Shown here: piece after piece, positions 7,924 through 16,500 of the stretch | Position numbering within the stretch: position 1 is the first letter of the stretch | Layout of the letters: every line of letters starts with the position of its first letter | DNA from: Anianibacter sp965662745 | GTDB taxonomy: Bacteria; Pseudomonadota; Alphaproteobacteria; Rhodobacterales; Rhodobacteraceae | Reading direction: 5' to 3' | Assembly: GCA_965662745.1 (NCBI GenBank) | Contig: CBFIJK010000008.1 | Coordinates: 11,274-75,273 of the forward strand | Length of the DNA: 64,000 bases | Made by a program: the position numbers and the translations under genes | Notes under the pieces: model-generated | Database searches by the model: none | Told to the model about the DNA's origin: nothing | The model's input: the letters and a program-made list of their open reading frames with translations, nothing else

Positions 7924-9393
7924 ATGGCGAAGCTGAAGCGTCGCGCGATTAAGACCACCACTTTCCTGTGCAGCGCTGTTCTGGCCTGCGCACTGATCCT
8001 GCCGGGCCTTGCCCTTGCGCAGGATGAAAGCGAGGTCATCGTCAAGCAATACGACGATGGAGGGGTGTATGAAGGCACGTTCCGCGATGGCAAGCAGCAC
8101 GGCACGGGCACCTATATTCTGCCCAATGGCTATGAATACACCGGCGAATGGATCGACGGAGAGATTCGCGGCCAGGGCACAGCGCGCTTTCCGAATGGCT
8201 CGCTTTACGAAGGCAGCTTTGAACGCGGGAAGCCCGAGGGCTTTGGCAAGATCACCTTCGCAGATGGCGGCACCTATGAGGGCGACTGGGCCGACGGCAA
8301 GATCACCGGCGAGGGCCGCGCGGAATATGCCAATGGCGTGACGTATGAAGGCGGGTTCCTCAACACCGAACACCACGGCCGCGGCCGCATGGAAAGCCCC
8401 ACGGGCTATGTCTACGAAGGCGACTGGGTCAACGGCGTCAAGGAAGGATCGGGCCGTATCGTCTATCCCGATGGTGCGGTCTACGAGGGCGATCTGGTGG
8501 ACGGCCAGCGCGACGGCCAGGGCACGCTGAACATGCCTGATGGGCTGCGCTACACCGGCGGCTGGCAAGCCGGGCAGATCAGCGGGTCGGGCACCCTGAC
8601 GCAGGCCAATGGCGACGTCTACGAAGGCGATCTGGTGGACGGAGAACGCGAAGGCACCGGCCGCGTGATCTATGCCAATGGCGATGTGTATGAGGGCCAG
8701 TTCCTAAACGACAAGCGCCATGGCACTGGCAGCTTTACCGGGATCGACGGCTATACATATCAGGGCGAATGGGTCTCGGGGCAGATCGAGGGCGAAGGCC
8801 AGGTCACTTATCCCGACGGCTCTGTCTATGTCGGCAGCTTCGAAAATGGGCTCGCCGATGGCACCGGGCGCATCACCTATCCTGACGGCTCGTCCTATGA
8901 AGGCGAATGGCGCGAAGGCGTGATCGAAGGCACAGGCGTCGCACGCTATGCCAACGGGATGGTCTACGAGGGCGAATTCCTGAACGCGAAGAACCACGGC
9001 CAGGGCACGATGACCTATCCCGACGGCTACACCTATGTGGGCCAGTGGCAGAACGGTCAGCGACACGGTACGGGCACGGCGACCTATGCGGATGGCACCG
9101 TCTATGAAGGCGCATTCGAGAACGGCGTGCGCGAGGGCGGAGGCACGATCACGATGACCGACGGCTTCACCTATTCCGGCGGGTGGGTCGATGGCGAGAT
9201 CGAAGGGCAAGGCACCGCGACCTATGCCAACGGCGATGTCTACGAGGGCACCTTCGTAGATGGCCGCCGCCAGGGCCTGGGGACCATTCGTTACGCCAGC
9301 GGCGAGACGGCCACCGGCCAATGGGAACGCGGCGCGCTGATCGAAACGGTTGCGCAGGATGCGGGCGACGGCGCCGAGACGGGCGACAATTAA
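7924..9393 (+). CDS. Exported MORN-repeat protein
   Basis: 489 residues. Residues 1-32 form a signal peptide: KLKRRAIK, a hydrophobic core and cleavage after ALA (AQDES follows). Residues 49-462 are 18 consecutive 23-residue MORN units of form YEGxWxxGxxxGxGxxxYxxGxx, followed by a partial nineteenth (ATGQWERG) and an acidic tail. MORN units fold as antiparallel beta hairpins stacked into a curved sheet; bacterial exported examples have no agreed function and may bind lipid or scaffold proteins in the periplasm or envelope. There is no membrane segment after the signal peptide. Followed by a bidirectional hairpin and convergent photolyase gene. Confidence 0.88.
   Translation: MAKLKRRAIKTTTFLCSAVLACALILPGLALAQDESEVIVKQYDDGGVYEGTFRDGKQHGTGTYILPNGYEYTGEWIDGEIRGQGTARFPNGSLYEGSFERGKPEGFGKITFADGGTYEGDWADGKITGEGRAEYANGVTYEGGFLNTEHHGRGRMESPTGYVYEGDWVNGVKEGSGRIVYPDGAVYEGDLVDGQRDGQGTLNMPDGLRYTGGWQAGQISGSGTLTQANGDVYEGDLVDGEREGTGRVIYANGDVYEGQFLNDKRHGTGSFTGIDGYTYQGEWVSGQIEGEGQVTYPDGSVYVGSFENGLADGTGRITYPDGSSYEGEWREGVIEGTGVARYANGMVYEGEFLNAKNHGQGTMTYPDGYTYVGQWQNGQRHGTGTATYADGTVYEGAFENGVREGGGTITMTDGFTYSGGWVDGEIEGQGTATYANGDVYEGTFVDGRRQGLGTIRYASGETATGQWERGALIETVAQDAGDGAETGDN
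8068..9309 (+). repeat. 18 tandem 69-bp MORN units with a four-unit higher-order repeat
   Basis: Units run end to end at 69 bases each. Comparing units shows a period of four: units 1, 5, 10 and 14 share F-x-N/D-x-K/E-x-HG and a GYxY end; 3, 7, 12 and 16 are the third class; 4, 8, 13 and 17 share (A/P)NG-x-VYEG ends. Tetrads are 8068-8343, 8344-8619, 8689-8964 and 8965-9240. Unit 9 (8620-8688) breaks the phase and looks like a hybrid of units 7 (front) and 8 (back). This suggests growth by duplication of 276-bp blocks plus one unequal exchange. Confidence 0.8.
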
Positions 9394-9400
9394 GGGTTGA

Positions 9401-9418
9401 GGCGGGGAAACCCCCGCC
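9401..9418. terminator. Bidirectional GC hairpin between MORN gene and photolyase
   Basis: GGCGGGG (9401-9407) pairs with CCCCGCC (9412-9418) around an AAAC loop, eight bases after the MORN stop and 13 before the convergent photolyase stop. There is no good T run on either strand, so terminator function is inferred from the strong stem and the convergent context. Confidence 0.5.
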
Positions 9419-9431
9419 CTACGGCGCTCGA

Positions 9432-10958
9432 TCAGACCCGCTCGCCCTTCGACAGCTTGTCCAGAAACGCATCTGCCTCGGCGAGCACGGTTTCTTTGCG
9501 CTCGTCCTTCATGCGGTCCCAGGTCGCATACATCTGACCCATGCGGGGGTTGCTGCCGAAACGGTCCCGGTGGCGGATCAGGAAGTTCCAGTAAAGCAGG
9601 TTGAACGGACAGGCCCCCTCGCCCGTCTTGGTCTTCACGCTGTAAGCGCAGTTACCGCAATAGTCGGACATCCGGTCGATATAGCTGCCCGAAGACACGT
9701 AGGGCTTTGACCCGACGATCCCGCCATCGGCGAACTGGCTCATCCCGATGACATTGGGCGCCTCGACCCATTCATAGGCATCGGCATAGACCGCCAGGTA
9801 CCATTCATGCACCTCGAAGGGGTCGATCCCCGCCAGCAGCGCGAAATTGCCAGTGACCATCAGACGCTGGATATGGTGAGCATAGGCCTCGTCCCGGGTC
9901 TGTTCGATGGTCTTCGCGACACAAAGCATGTCGGTATCGGCATCCCAGAAAAAGCCCGGTAGCTTGCGCTGATGGTTCAGCACGTTGCGTCGCGTGTAAT
10001 CCGGACCTTCGAGAAAATAGATGCCGCGCATGTATTCTCGCCAGCCGATGATCTGACGGATGAAACCCTCGACCGCATTGATCGGGGCGTTCCCGGCCTC
10101 ATAGGCCTTTTCGGCGGCGCGGCAGATTTCCATCACCGTGAGCAGACCGGCGTTCAGATACATCGAGATGACCGAGTGATACAGGAAGCGGTCCTCGGTC
10201 AGCATCGCATCCTGGTAATCGCCGAATTTCGGAAGTGCGTTCTGAATGAAATGCGTCAGGGCACGCCGCGCCTGTCCCCGGTCAGTTGCAAACCAGAAAT
10301 CGTCCAGGTTGCCGAAATTCGATCCGAATCTGTCGCGCACGAGCGCAAGCACGTCTTCGGTGATCTCATCGGGCGTGAAGCCCATCGGCCCGCCAAAGTC
10401 GATCTCATCCGGCGCGGGCTTGCGGTTGTCGTGGTCGAAATTCCACTTGCCGCCTTCGGGGTCATTCCCATCCATCAACAGACCCGTCTCGCGCCGCATC
10501 TCGCGATAGAAGTATTCCATCCGCAGCGCCTTGCGGCCCTTGGCCCATTCTTCAAACCGCTCATGGCTGGCGAGGAATCGGTCGTCGGGAAGTTGGCGTA
10601 TTGTCAGAGGGGCGCTGTTCAGAACCTCGATCAGCCGCCATTCGCCCGGCTCTGTCGCAAGCACCTCTTCCGCGCCATGCTTGTCGGCATAGCGCAAGAG
10701 TTCCTTGTCAATGGCGTGGCTGTTCTCTGGGTCATCCAGCGTGGAGTATTCCACCTGCCAGCCGTCTTCCTTCAGCGATTGCGCGAATTTGCGCATGGCG
10801 GCGAAGAGAAACGCGATCTTCTTTGGGTGATGGGGCACATAGCTTGCCTCGTCCATCACCTCTGCCATCACGACGACGTCTGACGCCTTGTCCGCCTCGC
10901 GCAGCGCTGAAAGCTCCGGCGACAGCTGATCGCCCAAGACGAGGATAAGCCGTGTCAC
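9432..10958 (-). CDS. FeS-containing cryptochrome/photolyase (CryB/PhrB class)
   Basis: 508 residues. The N-terminal LILVLGDQLSPEL is the deoxyribodipyrimidine photolyase-related alpha/beta domain. The C-terminal FAD-binding helical domain has four cysteines, near residues 346 (MLCVAK), 434 and 437 (YCGNCAYS) and 450 (GACPFN), spaced like the [4Fe-4S] ligands of Agrobacterium PhrB and Rhodobacter CryB. That class repairs (6-4) photoproducts and/or acts as a blue-light sensor, with a ribolumazine antenna. The start overlaps the stop of the upstream SDR gene by four bases, so they form one translationally coupled operon (SDR first). Confidence 0.92.
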   Translation of the reverse strand: MTRLILVLGDQLSPELSALREADKASDVVVMAEVMDEASYVPHHPKKIAFLFAAMRKFAQSLKEDGWQVEYSTLDDPENSHAIDKELLRYADKHGAEEVLATEPGEWRLIEVLNSAPLTIRQLPDDRFLASHERFEEWAKGRKALRMEYFYREMRRETGLLMDGNDPEGGKWNFDHDNRKPAPDEIDFGGPMGFTPDEITEDVLALVRDRFGSNFGNLDDFWFATDRGQARRALTHFIQNALPKFGDYQDAMLTEDRFLYHSVISMYLNAGLLTVMEICRAAEKAYEAGNAPINAVEGFIRQIIGWREYMRGIYFLEGPDYTRRNVLNHQRKLPGFFWDADTDMLCVAKTIEQTRDEAYAHHIQRLMVTGNFALLAGIDPFEVHEWYLAVYADAYEWVEAPNVIGMSQFADGGIVGSKPYVSSGSYIDRMSDYCGNCAYSVKTKTGEGACPFNLLYWNFLIRHRDRFGSNPRMGQMYATWDRMKDERKETVLAEADAFLDKLSKGERV

Positions 10959-11632
10959 CAGGGAATTTCCGCGCCGGAATAGTCGTAAAAGCCGCCAGAT
11001 TGCTCTGGCGTCAGGCTTTCGAGCACGTTCAGCAGGTTCTGAGCCGCCTCGTCGGGCGGGGTCGCCTTGTCAGGGCTGACGAAATCGCGGGTGAAAGGCG
11101 TGGCCACGGTGCCAGGGTGAAGCGCGGCGCAGACGGCCTGCTTGTGCGAGCGCGAAAGCTCGATCGCCGCCGTATGCACCACTTGGTTCACAGCGGCCTT
11201 GGCGGTGCGATACCCATACCATCCGCCGATCCCGTTGTCGCCGATGGATCCGACGCGCGCCGACAGAACGCCGATGGCCGAAGGCCGGTCCTTTGGCAGG
11301 AAACGCACGGAATGTTTCAGCAGCAAAGCCGGACCAAGCGTGTTCACCTCGAACTGGTCGCGCATGGATTTTTCCGTGATCTGCTTCAGCGCCTTCTCGG
11401 GCGCCTGCCCTTCGATCTGAAGTGCGCCGGTCGCGATGAAGATCAGGTCGTATTCGCCGTCGAGCCGGTTCAGAACGCTTTCGACCGATCCCTCACGCCG
11501 CACGTCCAGCCCGTCGCCCGTGCGCGACACGCCGGTCAGGTTGGCCGCGCCAAGGCGCTTTTCTAGGTTGGCGTAGATCGCGCTTCCGATCCCGCCGGTC
11601 GATCCGATGATGAGTGCTTTTTCAAATTCCAT
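10955..11632 (-). CDS. Short-chain dehydrogenase/reductase (CsgA-like)
   Basis: 225 residues, Rossmann fold. The cofactor loop is GSTGGIGSAIY (residues 10-20) and the catalytic Tyr-Lys is in YGYRTAKAAVN. The short length, the N-terminal KALIIGSTGGIG and the C-terminal GGFYDYSGAEIPW ending are those of the CsgA/cell-to-cell-signalling SDR subfamily; substrate is unknown. It precedes the cryptochrome/photolyase gene with a four-base overlap; a physiological link with light response is inferred from this coupling only. Confidence 0.85.
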   Translation of the reverse strand: MEFEKALIIGSTGGIGSAIYANLEKRLGAANLTGVSRTGDGLDVRREGSVESVLNRLDGEYDLIFIATGALQIEGQAPEKALKQITEKSMRDQFEVNTLGPALLLKHSVRFLPKDRPSAIGVLSARVGSIGDNGIGGWYGYRTAKAAVNQVVHTAAIELSRSHKQAVCAALHPGTVATPFTRDFVSPDKATPPDEAAQNLLNVLESLTPEQSGGFYDYSGAEIPW

Positions 11633-11683
11633 GAGGCGGAGTTATGCCAGCGCGGCCCCCGGTCAAACGGCAATTCGACGCGG

Positions 11684-12439
<756 letters not shown>

Positions 12440-12518
12440 CGACTGCCAGCTAGAGGCGCGCGATGATACGTCAATTCGGGGCTTTTCAACACGCTGACCT
12501 TTGGGTAGCCTTCGCGAC

Positions 12519-12602
12519 ATGATGACGAACGGCCATATCCCCACTGCACTGCGCCTTGGCGCACTGCGTCTGGATGGCCTGCTTCTCCTTAGCCGCCTCT
12601 GA
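12519..12602 (+). CDS. leuA leader peptide (leucine-rich, attenuation-type)
   Basis: A 27-codon frame, ATGATGACG to TGA, encoding MMTNGHIPTALRLGALRL followed by DGLLLLSRL. Nine of 27 codons are leucine (CTG, CTT, CTC), including four in a row just before the stop. It ends 82 bases before the leuA ATG and is absent from usual gene calls because of its size. Leucine-rich leader peptides ahead of leuA are known in proteobacterial attenuation: ribosomes stall on the Leu codons when charged tRNA-Leu is scarce and change leader RNA folding. No strong Shine-Dalgarno precedes it, so initiation efficiency is uncertain. Confidence 0.82.
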   Translation: MMTNGHIPTALRLGALRLDGLLLLSRL

Positions 12603-12667
12603 GCGTGCCGTCCCGGCGCGACCGCTCAGAGGAGGACGCGAGCGCCGAAGGACCCAAAGGCTAAGGA
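12586..12667 (+). promoter_or_regulatory. leuA leader RNA pairing region (attenuator candidate)
   Basis: Two perfect complementarities are seen. CCTCTGAGCG (12596-12605, containing the leader stop codon) pairs with CGCTCAGAGG (12623-12632). TCCTTAGCC (12586-12594, the last Leu codons) pairs with GGCTAAGGA (12659-12667), which ends just before the leuA Shine-Dalgarno AAGGA (12672-12676). The second helix encloses the first. No T-rich terminator follows, so control of leuA translation initiation is more likely than transcription attenuation. The pairings are direct observation; the mechanism is inference. Confidence 0.65.
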
Positions 12668-12684
12668 CACCAAGGATTACCGAC

Positions 12685-14250
12685 ATGACGGATACGACGA
12701 AAGATCGCGTGTTGATCTTCGACACGACCTTGCGCGACGGCGAACAATCGCCCGGCGCCACAATGACACATGAAGAAAAGCTCGAAATCGCGAGCCTTCT
12801 CGATGAAATGGGCGTCGATATCATCGAGGCCGGGTTTCCTATCGCGTCGGAAGGTGATTTCGCCGCGGTGAGCGAGATTGCGAGGCAATCGCAAAGCGCC
12901 ACCGTTTGCGGCCTCGCGCGCGCCAATCTGACAGATATCGACCGCTGCTGGGAAGCGGTGAAACACGCCAAATCCCCGCGCATTCATACGTTCATAGGCA
13001 CCTCGCCGCTGCACCGTGCGATCCCGAACCTCACCATGGACGAGATGGCTGACCGTATTCACGAGACGGTCAGCCATGCCCGCAATCTGTGCGACAACAT
13101 CCAGTGGTCGCCGATGGATGCCACGCGGACGGAATGGGATTATCTCAAGCGGACGGTCGAGATCGCGATCAAGGCCGGTGCGACAACGATCAACATCCCC
13201 GACACCGTGGGTTACACCGCGCCGGTGGAATCGGCGGACCTGATCCGCCGCCTGATCGCAGAGATCGACGGCGCCGAGGATGTCGTCTTTGCGACCCATT
13301 GCCATAACGATCTTGGCATGGCGACGGCCAACGCGCTTGCCGCCGTCGAGGGCGGCGCGCGGCAGATCGAATGCACCATCAACGGTCTCGGCGAGCGGGC
13401 GGGCAACACGGCGCTGGAAGAGGTCGTGATGGCCCTGAAGGTGCGCGGCGACATCATGCCGTTTGCCACCGGAATCGACACCACGAAGATCATGAACATC
13501 TCGCGCCGTGTCGCATCGGTGTCGGGCTTTGCGGTGCAATACAACAAGGCTATCGTGGGCAAGAACGCCTTTGCACATGAGAGCGGCATTCACCAGGACG
13601 GCATGCTGAAAAACGCCGAGACCTTCGAGATCATGCGCCCCGAGGATGTCGGCCTCAACGCCACGAACCTTGTCATGGGCAAGCATTCGGGCCGCGCGGC
13701 GCTTCGCGCAAAACTCAAGGATCTGGGGATCGACCTGGGGGACAACCAGCTGAAAGACGTCTTCGTCCGGTTCAAGACGCTCGCCGATCGCAAGAAGGAG
13801 GTCTATGACGAGGACCTCGTCGCGCTCGTCCAGGATTCGGGGGCGGCAGGCAAGGACCACCTCCAGCTCAAGTTCCTGCGCGTGATCTGCGGCACCGAGG
13901 CGCCGCAATCGGCCGATATGACCCTCACGGTGGACGGCGTCGATCACCAGGTGACTGCCACCGGCGACGGGCCGGTCGATGCGGCCTTCAACGCGGTGAA
14001 GCAGATCTTTGCCCACAACGCCCGACTGCAGCTTTATCAGGTGCATGCGGTGACCGAGGGCACGGATGCGCAGGCGACGGTGAGCGTGCGGATGGAAGAG
14101 GACGGCAAGATCGCGACCGGCCAGGCCGCCGATACCGATACGGTCGTCGCATCCGCCAAGGCCTATATCATGGCGCTGAACCGATTGGTGATCCGGCGGG
14201 GCAAGACGGGCGGCGACCAGAAGGAAGTGTCCTACAAGGATGTCGTCTGA
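12685..14250 (+). CDS. leuA: 2-isopropylmalate synthase
   Basis: 521 residues from the ATG at 12685, with AAGGA eight bases upstream. The catalytic TIM barrel begins with FDTTLRDGEQSPG; further signatures are HCHNDLGMATANAL (metal-binding HxH) and GLGERAGN. The C-terminal part (from about residue 395) is the leucine-binding regulatory domain. It condenses 2-oxoisovalerate and acetyl-CoA, the first committed step of leucine synthesis, and is normally feedback inhibited by leucine. Length fits the ~520-residue family. The leader peptide upstream suggests additional control by leucine supply. A repeat element begins directly at its stop codon. Confidence 0.97.
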   Translation: MTDTTKDRVLIFDTTLRDGEQSPGATMTHEEKLEIASLLDEMGVDIIEAGFPIASEGDFAAVSEIARQSQSATVCGLARANLTDIDRCWEAVKHAKSPRIHTFIGTSPLHRAIPNLTMDEMADRIHETVSHARNLCDNIQWSPMDATRTEWDYLKRTVEIAIKAGATTINIPDTVGYTAPVESADLIRRLIAEIDGAEDVVFATHCHNDLGMATANALAAVEGGARQIECTINGLGERAGNTALEEVVMALKVRGDIMPFATGIDTTKIMNISRRVASVSGFAVQYNKAIVGKNAFAHESGIHQDGMLKNAETFEIMRPEDVGLNATNLVMGKHSGRAALRAKLKDLGIDLGDNQLKDVFVRFKTLADRKKEVYDEDLVALVQDSGAAGKDHLQLKFLRVICGTEAPQSADMTLTVDGVDHQVTATGDGPVDAAFNAVKQIFAHNARLQLYQVHAVTEGTDAQATVSVRMEEDGKIATGQAADTDTVVASAKAYIMALNRLVIRRGKTGGDQKEVSYKDVV

Positions 14251-14324
14251 GGGGTTTCGCCTGACGGCGACCCGCTGGGGGGCTCTGCCCCCCAGACCCC
14301 CCGAGGGTATTTGAGGAACCAAAG
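14251..14324 (+). repeat. Dispersed modular hairpin repeat, copy 1 (after leuA)
   Basis: Begins at the base after the leuA TGA. Module A: GGGTTTCGCC-TGAC-GGCGACCC (14252-14273), a hairpin. Module B: CTGGGGGGC (14275-14283), loop TCT, GCCCCCCAG (14287-14295), a perfect 9-bp stem. Module C: CCCCCCGAGGGTATTTG then AGGAACCAAAG, ending at 14324. The same modules recur in four other places in this window. It may terminate leuA transcription but has no U tract. Confidence 0.75.
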
Positions 14325-14379
14325 TATTGAGGGTCGGTCTTTTGCGCACTTCGCCGCGTGATGGCGGAAACGTGCTGAT

Positions 14380-14408
14380 TTGACCCTTTCGCCCTCTTTC
14401 GCTATCGC
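14380..14408 (+). promoter_or_regulatory. Predicted promoter of the mreB operon
   Basis: TTGACC (14380-14385) and TATCGC (14403-14408) are spaced by 17 bases, about 75 bases upstream of the mreB ATG. A TATAAC at about 14431 is an alternative -10 without a matching -35. Prediction only. Confidence 0.4.
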
Positions 14409-14482
14409 GCCAGCACTCCTATAACTCGCGCGGATCAGCGTCGCTGCGTCCCGCGTTTGTTGCTCAACGGAAAGCCCGGACC

Positions 14483-15520
14483 ATGTTCAGTATTGCAGGC
14501 CTGTTCTCGTCAGACATGGCGATCGACCTCGGCACGGCGAATACGCTTGTCTACGTCAAGGGCAAGGGCATCGTGCTGAACGAGCCCTCGGTCGTGGCCT
14601 ATCACGTCAAGGACGGCAAGAAGCAGGTTCTGGCGGTCGGCGAGGATGCCAAGCTGATGCTGGGCCGCACGCCCGGATCCATCGAGGCGATCCGCCCGAT
14701 GCGCGAGGGCGTCATCGCGGATTTCGACACCGCCGAAGAGATGATCAAGCATTTCATCCGCAAGGTTCACAAGCGCACGACCTTTTCCAAGCCGAAGATC
14801 ATCGTCTGTGTGCCCCATGGCGCGACCCCGGTGGAAAAGCGCGCGATCCGGCAGTCGGTTCTGTCGGCGGGTGCGCGCAAGGCGGGACTGATCGCCGAGC
14901 CCATCGCGGCGGCCATCGGGGCCGGAATGCCGATCACTGATCCCACGGGCAGCATGGTCGTCGATATCGGTGGCGGCACGACCGAGGTCGCGGTTCTGTC
15001 GCTTGGCGATATCGTCTACGCCCGCTCGATCCGGGTTGGTGGCGACCGCATGGACGAGGCCATCGTCAGCTATCTGCGTCGCCAGCAAAACCTTCTCATT
15101 GGCGAGGCGACGGCAGAACGTATCAAGACCTCGATCGGCACCGCGCGCATGCCCGATGACGGCCGCGGCGCGTCGATGCAGATCCGGGGCCGCGATCTCT
15201 TGAACGGCGTGCCGAAAGAGACCGAGATCAATCAGGCGCAGGTCGCCGAAGCGCTGGCAGAACCAGTGCAGCAGATCTGCGAGGCGGTGATGACAGCGCT
15301 CGAAGCCACGCCTCCCGATCTGGCGGCCGATATCGTCGACCGGGGCGTCATGCTGACAGGAGGCGGTGCGCTGCTGGGAGAGCTTGACCTGGCGCTGCGT
15401 GAACAGACAGGTCTGGCCATTTCCGTGGCAGACGAGTCGCTCAATTGCGTGGCGCTCGGAACGGGCAAGGCGCTAGAGTATGAAAAACAGCTACGTCACG
15501 TTATAGACTACGATAGCTGA
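14483..15520 (+). CDS. mreB: Rod shape-determining protein MreB
   Basis: 345 residues, actin-fold ATPase. MAIDLGTANTLVYVKGKG is the phosphate-1 loop, VVDIGGGTTEVAVLS the phosphate-2 loop and LTGGGALLGELD the adenosine loop. MreB forms membrane-associated filaments that direct the elongation machinery. N-terminal MFSIAGLFSSD is a short amphipathic leader suited to membrane contact. First gene of mreB-mreC-mreD-mrdA-rodA, 62 bases from mreC. Confidence 0.97.
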   Translation: MFSIAGLFSSDMAIDLGTANTLVYVKGKGIVLNEPSVVAYHVKDGKKQVLAVGEDAKLMLGRTPGSIEAIRPMREGVIADFDTAEEMIKHFIRKVHKRTTFSKPKIIVCVPHGATPVEKRAIRQSVLSAGARKAGLIAEPIAAAIGAGMPITDPTGSMVVDIGGGTTEVAVLSLGDIVYARSIRVGGDRMDEAIVSYLRRQQNLLIGEATAERIKTSIGTARMPDDGRGASMQIRGRDLLNGVPKETEINQAQVAEALAEPVQQICEAVMTALEATPPDLAADIVDRGVMLTGGGALLGELDLALREQTGLAISVADESLNCVALGTGKALEYEKQLRHVIDYDS

Positions 15521-15582
15521 GAGGCCGAAAAGGCCCAACGGGGCGAGGGACGCACCGAAAAACGAGCGGTTTGGAGCGAGCC

Positions 15583-16500
15583 GTGGCAAGAGACCGGAAC
15601 AACGGCGATGATTACATTCGCCCGATCAGGCGTATTCTGGTCGGGCTTTTGGTGTTTGTGCTGTTCGCGACCTTCCTTCTGTGGCGGATCGACAGCCCGC
15701 GCGTCGAACGCTTCCGCATGGCGCTGGTGGACCGTGTCGTGCCATCCTTTGACTGGGCCATGGCGCCGGTGACCTTTGCGGCGGGCATGGTCGGCAATTT
15801 CCAGTCCTACACCCGCATTTACGAACAAAACCAGCAGCTGCGCCGCGAGCTTCAGCAGATGAAGGCCTGGAAAGAGGCGGCGCTACAGCTTGAACAGCAG
15901 AATGCGAAGCTGCTCGATCTCAACAAGGTGCGGATCGACCCCAAGCTGACCCATGTCACGGGCGTCGTGCTGGCGGATGCCGGATCGCCGTTTCGCCAGT
16001 CGGTCCTTCTGAATGTCGGACGCCGCGACGGGATCGTCGATGGCTGGGCGACGACGGATGGTCTGGGCCTTGTGGGGCGGATTTCGGGCGTGGGGGAGAA
16101 CACCTCACGCGTGATTCTTCTGACCGATTCCAACAGCCGCGTTCCGGTGACGATCCAGCCGTCGGGGCAGCGGGCGATCCTGTCCGGCGACAACAGCAAG
16201 CTGCCGATCCTCGATTTCATCGAGAATGATGATCAGATCCGGCCCGGCGACCGCGTGGTGTCTTCTGGGGACGGCAAGGTGTTTCCGGCAGGCATCGTCG
16301 TGGGCCAGGTCGCGCAAACACCCGACCGGCGGCTTCGCGTGCGGCTGGCCGTTGATTATGAGCGGCTTGGGTTCCTGCGCGTTCTGCGCGCCCTGCCAGA
16401 AGAGCCGATCACCGATCCGGGGACTCTGATCGCGCCGGAAGGCGCGGCGCTGTTGACCCAAGAGGCGCTTCCCGAAGAACCGGAGGCCGGCGATGGTTGA
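15583..16500 (+). CDS. mreC: Rod shape-determining protein MreC
   Basis: 305 residues starting at GTG 15583 (MARDRNNGDD), chosen because GGAG lies six bases upstream; a TTG four codons earlier has no site. A transmembrane segment (about residues 17-37) is followed by a coiled coil (about 70-105, YEQNQQLRRELQQMK) and the periplasmic beta-barrel domains with the VLLNVGRRDGIVDG and GDRVVSSGDGKVFPAGI motifs. MreC links MreB to PBP2 and RodA in the periplasm. The 3' end overlaps mreD by eight bases. Confidence 0.94.
   Translation: MARDRNNGDDYIRPIRRILVGLLVFVLFATFLLWRIDSPRVERFRMALVDRVVPSFDWAMAPVTFAAGMVGNFQSYTRIYEQNQQLRRELQQMKAWKEAALQLEQQNAKLLDLNKVRIDPKLTHVTGVVLADAGSPFRQSVLLNVGRRDGIVDGWATTDGLGLVGRISGVGENTSRVILLTDSNSRVPVTIQPSGQRAILSGDNSKLPILDFIENDDQIRPGDRVVSSGDGKVFPAGIVVGQVAQTPDRRLRVRLAVDYERLGFLRVLRALPEEPITDPGTLIAPEGAALLTQEALPEEPEAGDG

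Noticed and set aside
6461..7936. 491-codon open frame opposite nadE
   Set aside because: Mirror of the nadE codon pattern; no recognisable domain and no ribosome site.
8068..9309. 69-bp periodic DNA considered as CRISPR or satellite
   Set aside because: The period is a coding MORN unit in an intact frame with signal peptide; there are no unique spacers.
12652..12676. GGACCCAAAGG near leuA as another copy of repeat module C
   Set aside because: It lacks the preceding CCCCGGG-TATTT part; resemblance limited to a short purine stretch.
12661..14349. 562-codon open frame opposite leuA
   Set aside because: High-GC shadow: leuA codes for a complete conserved enzyme here and the reverse translation is rich in His, Arg and Asp with no family pattern.
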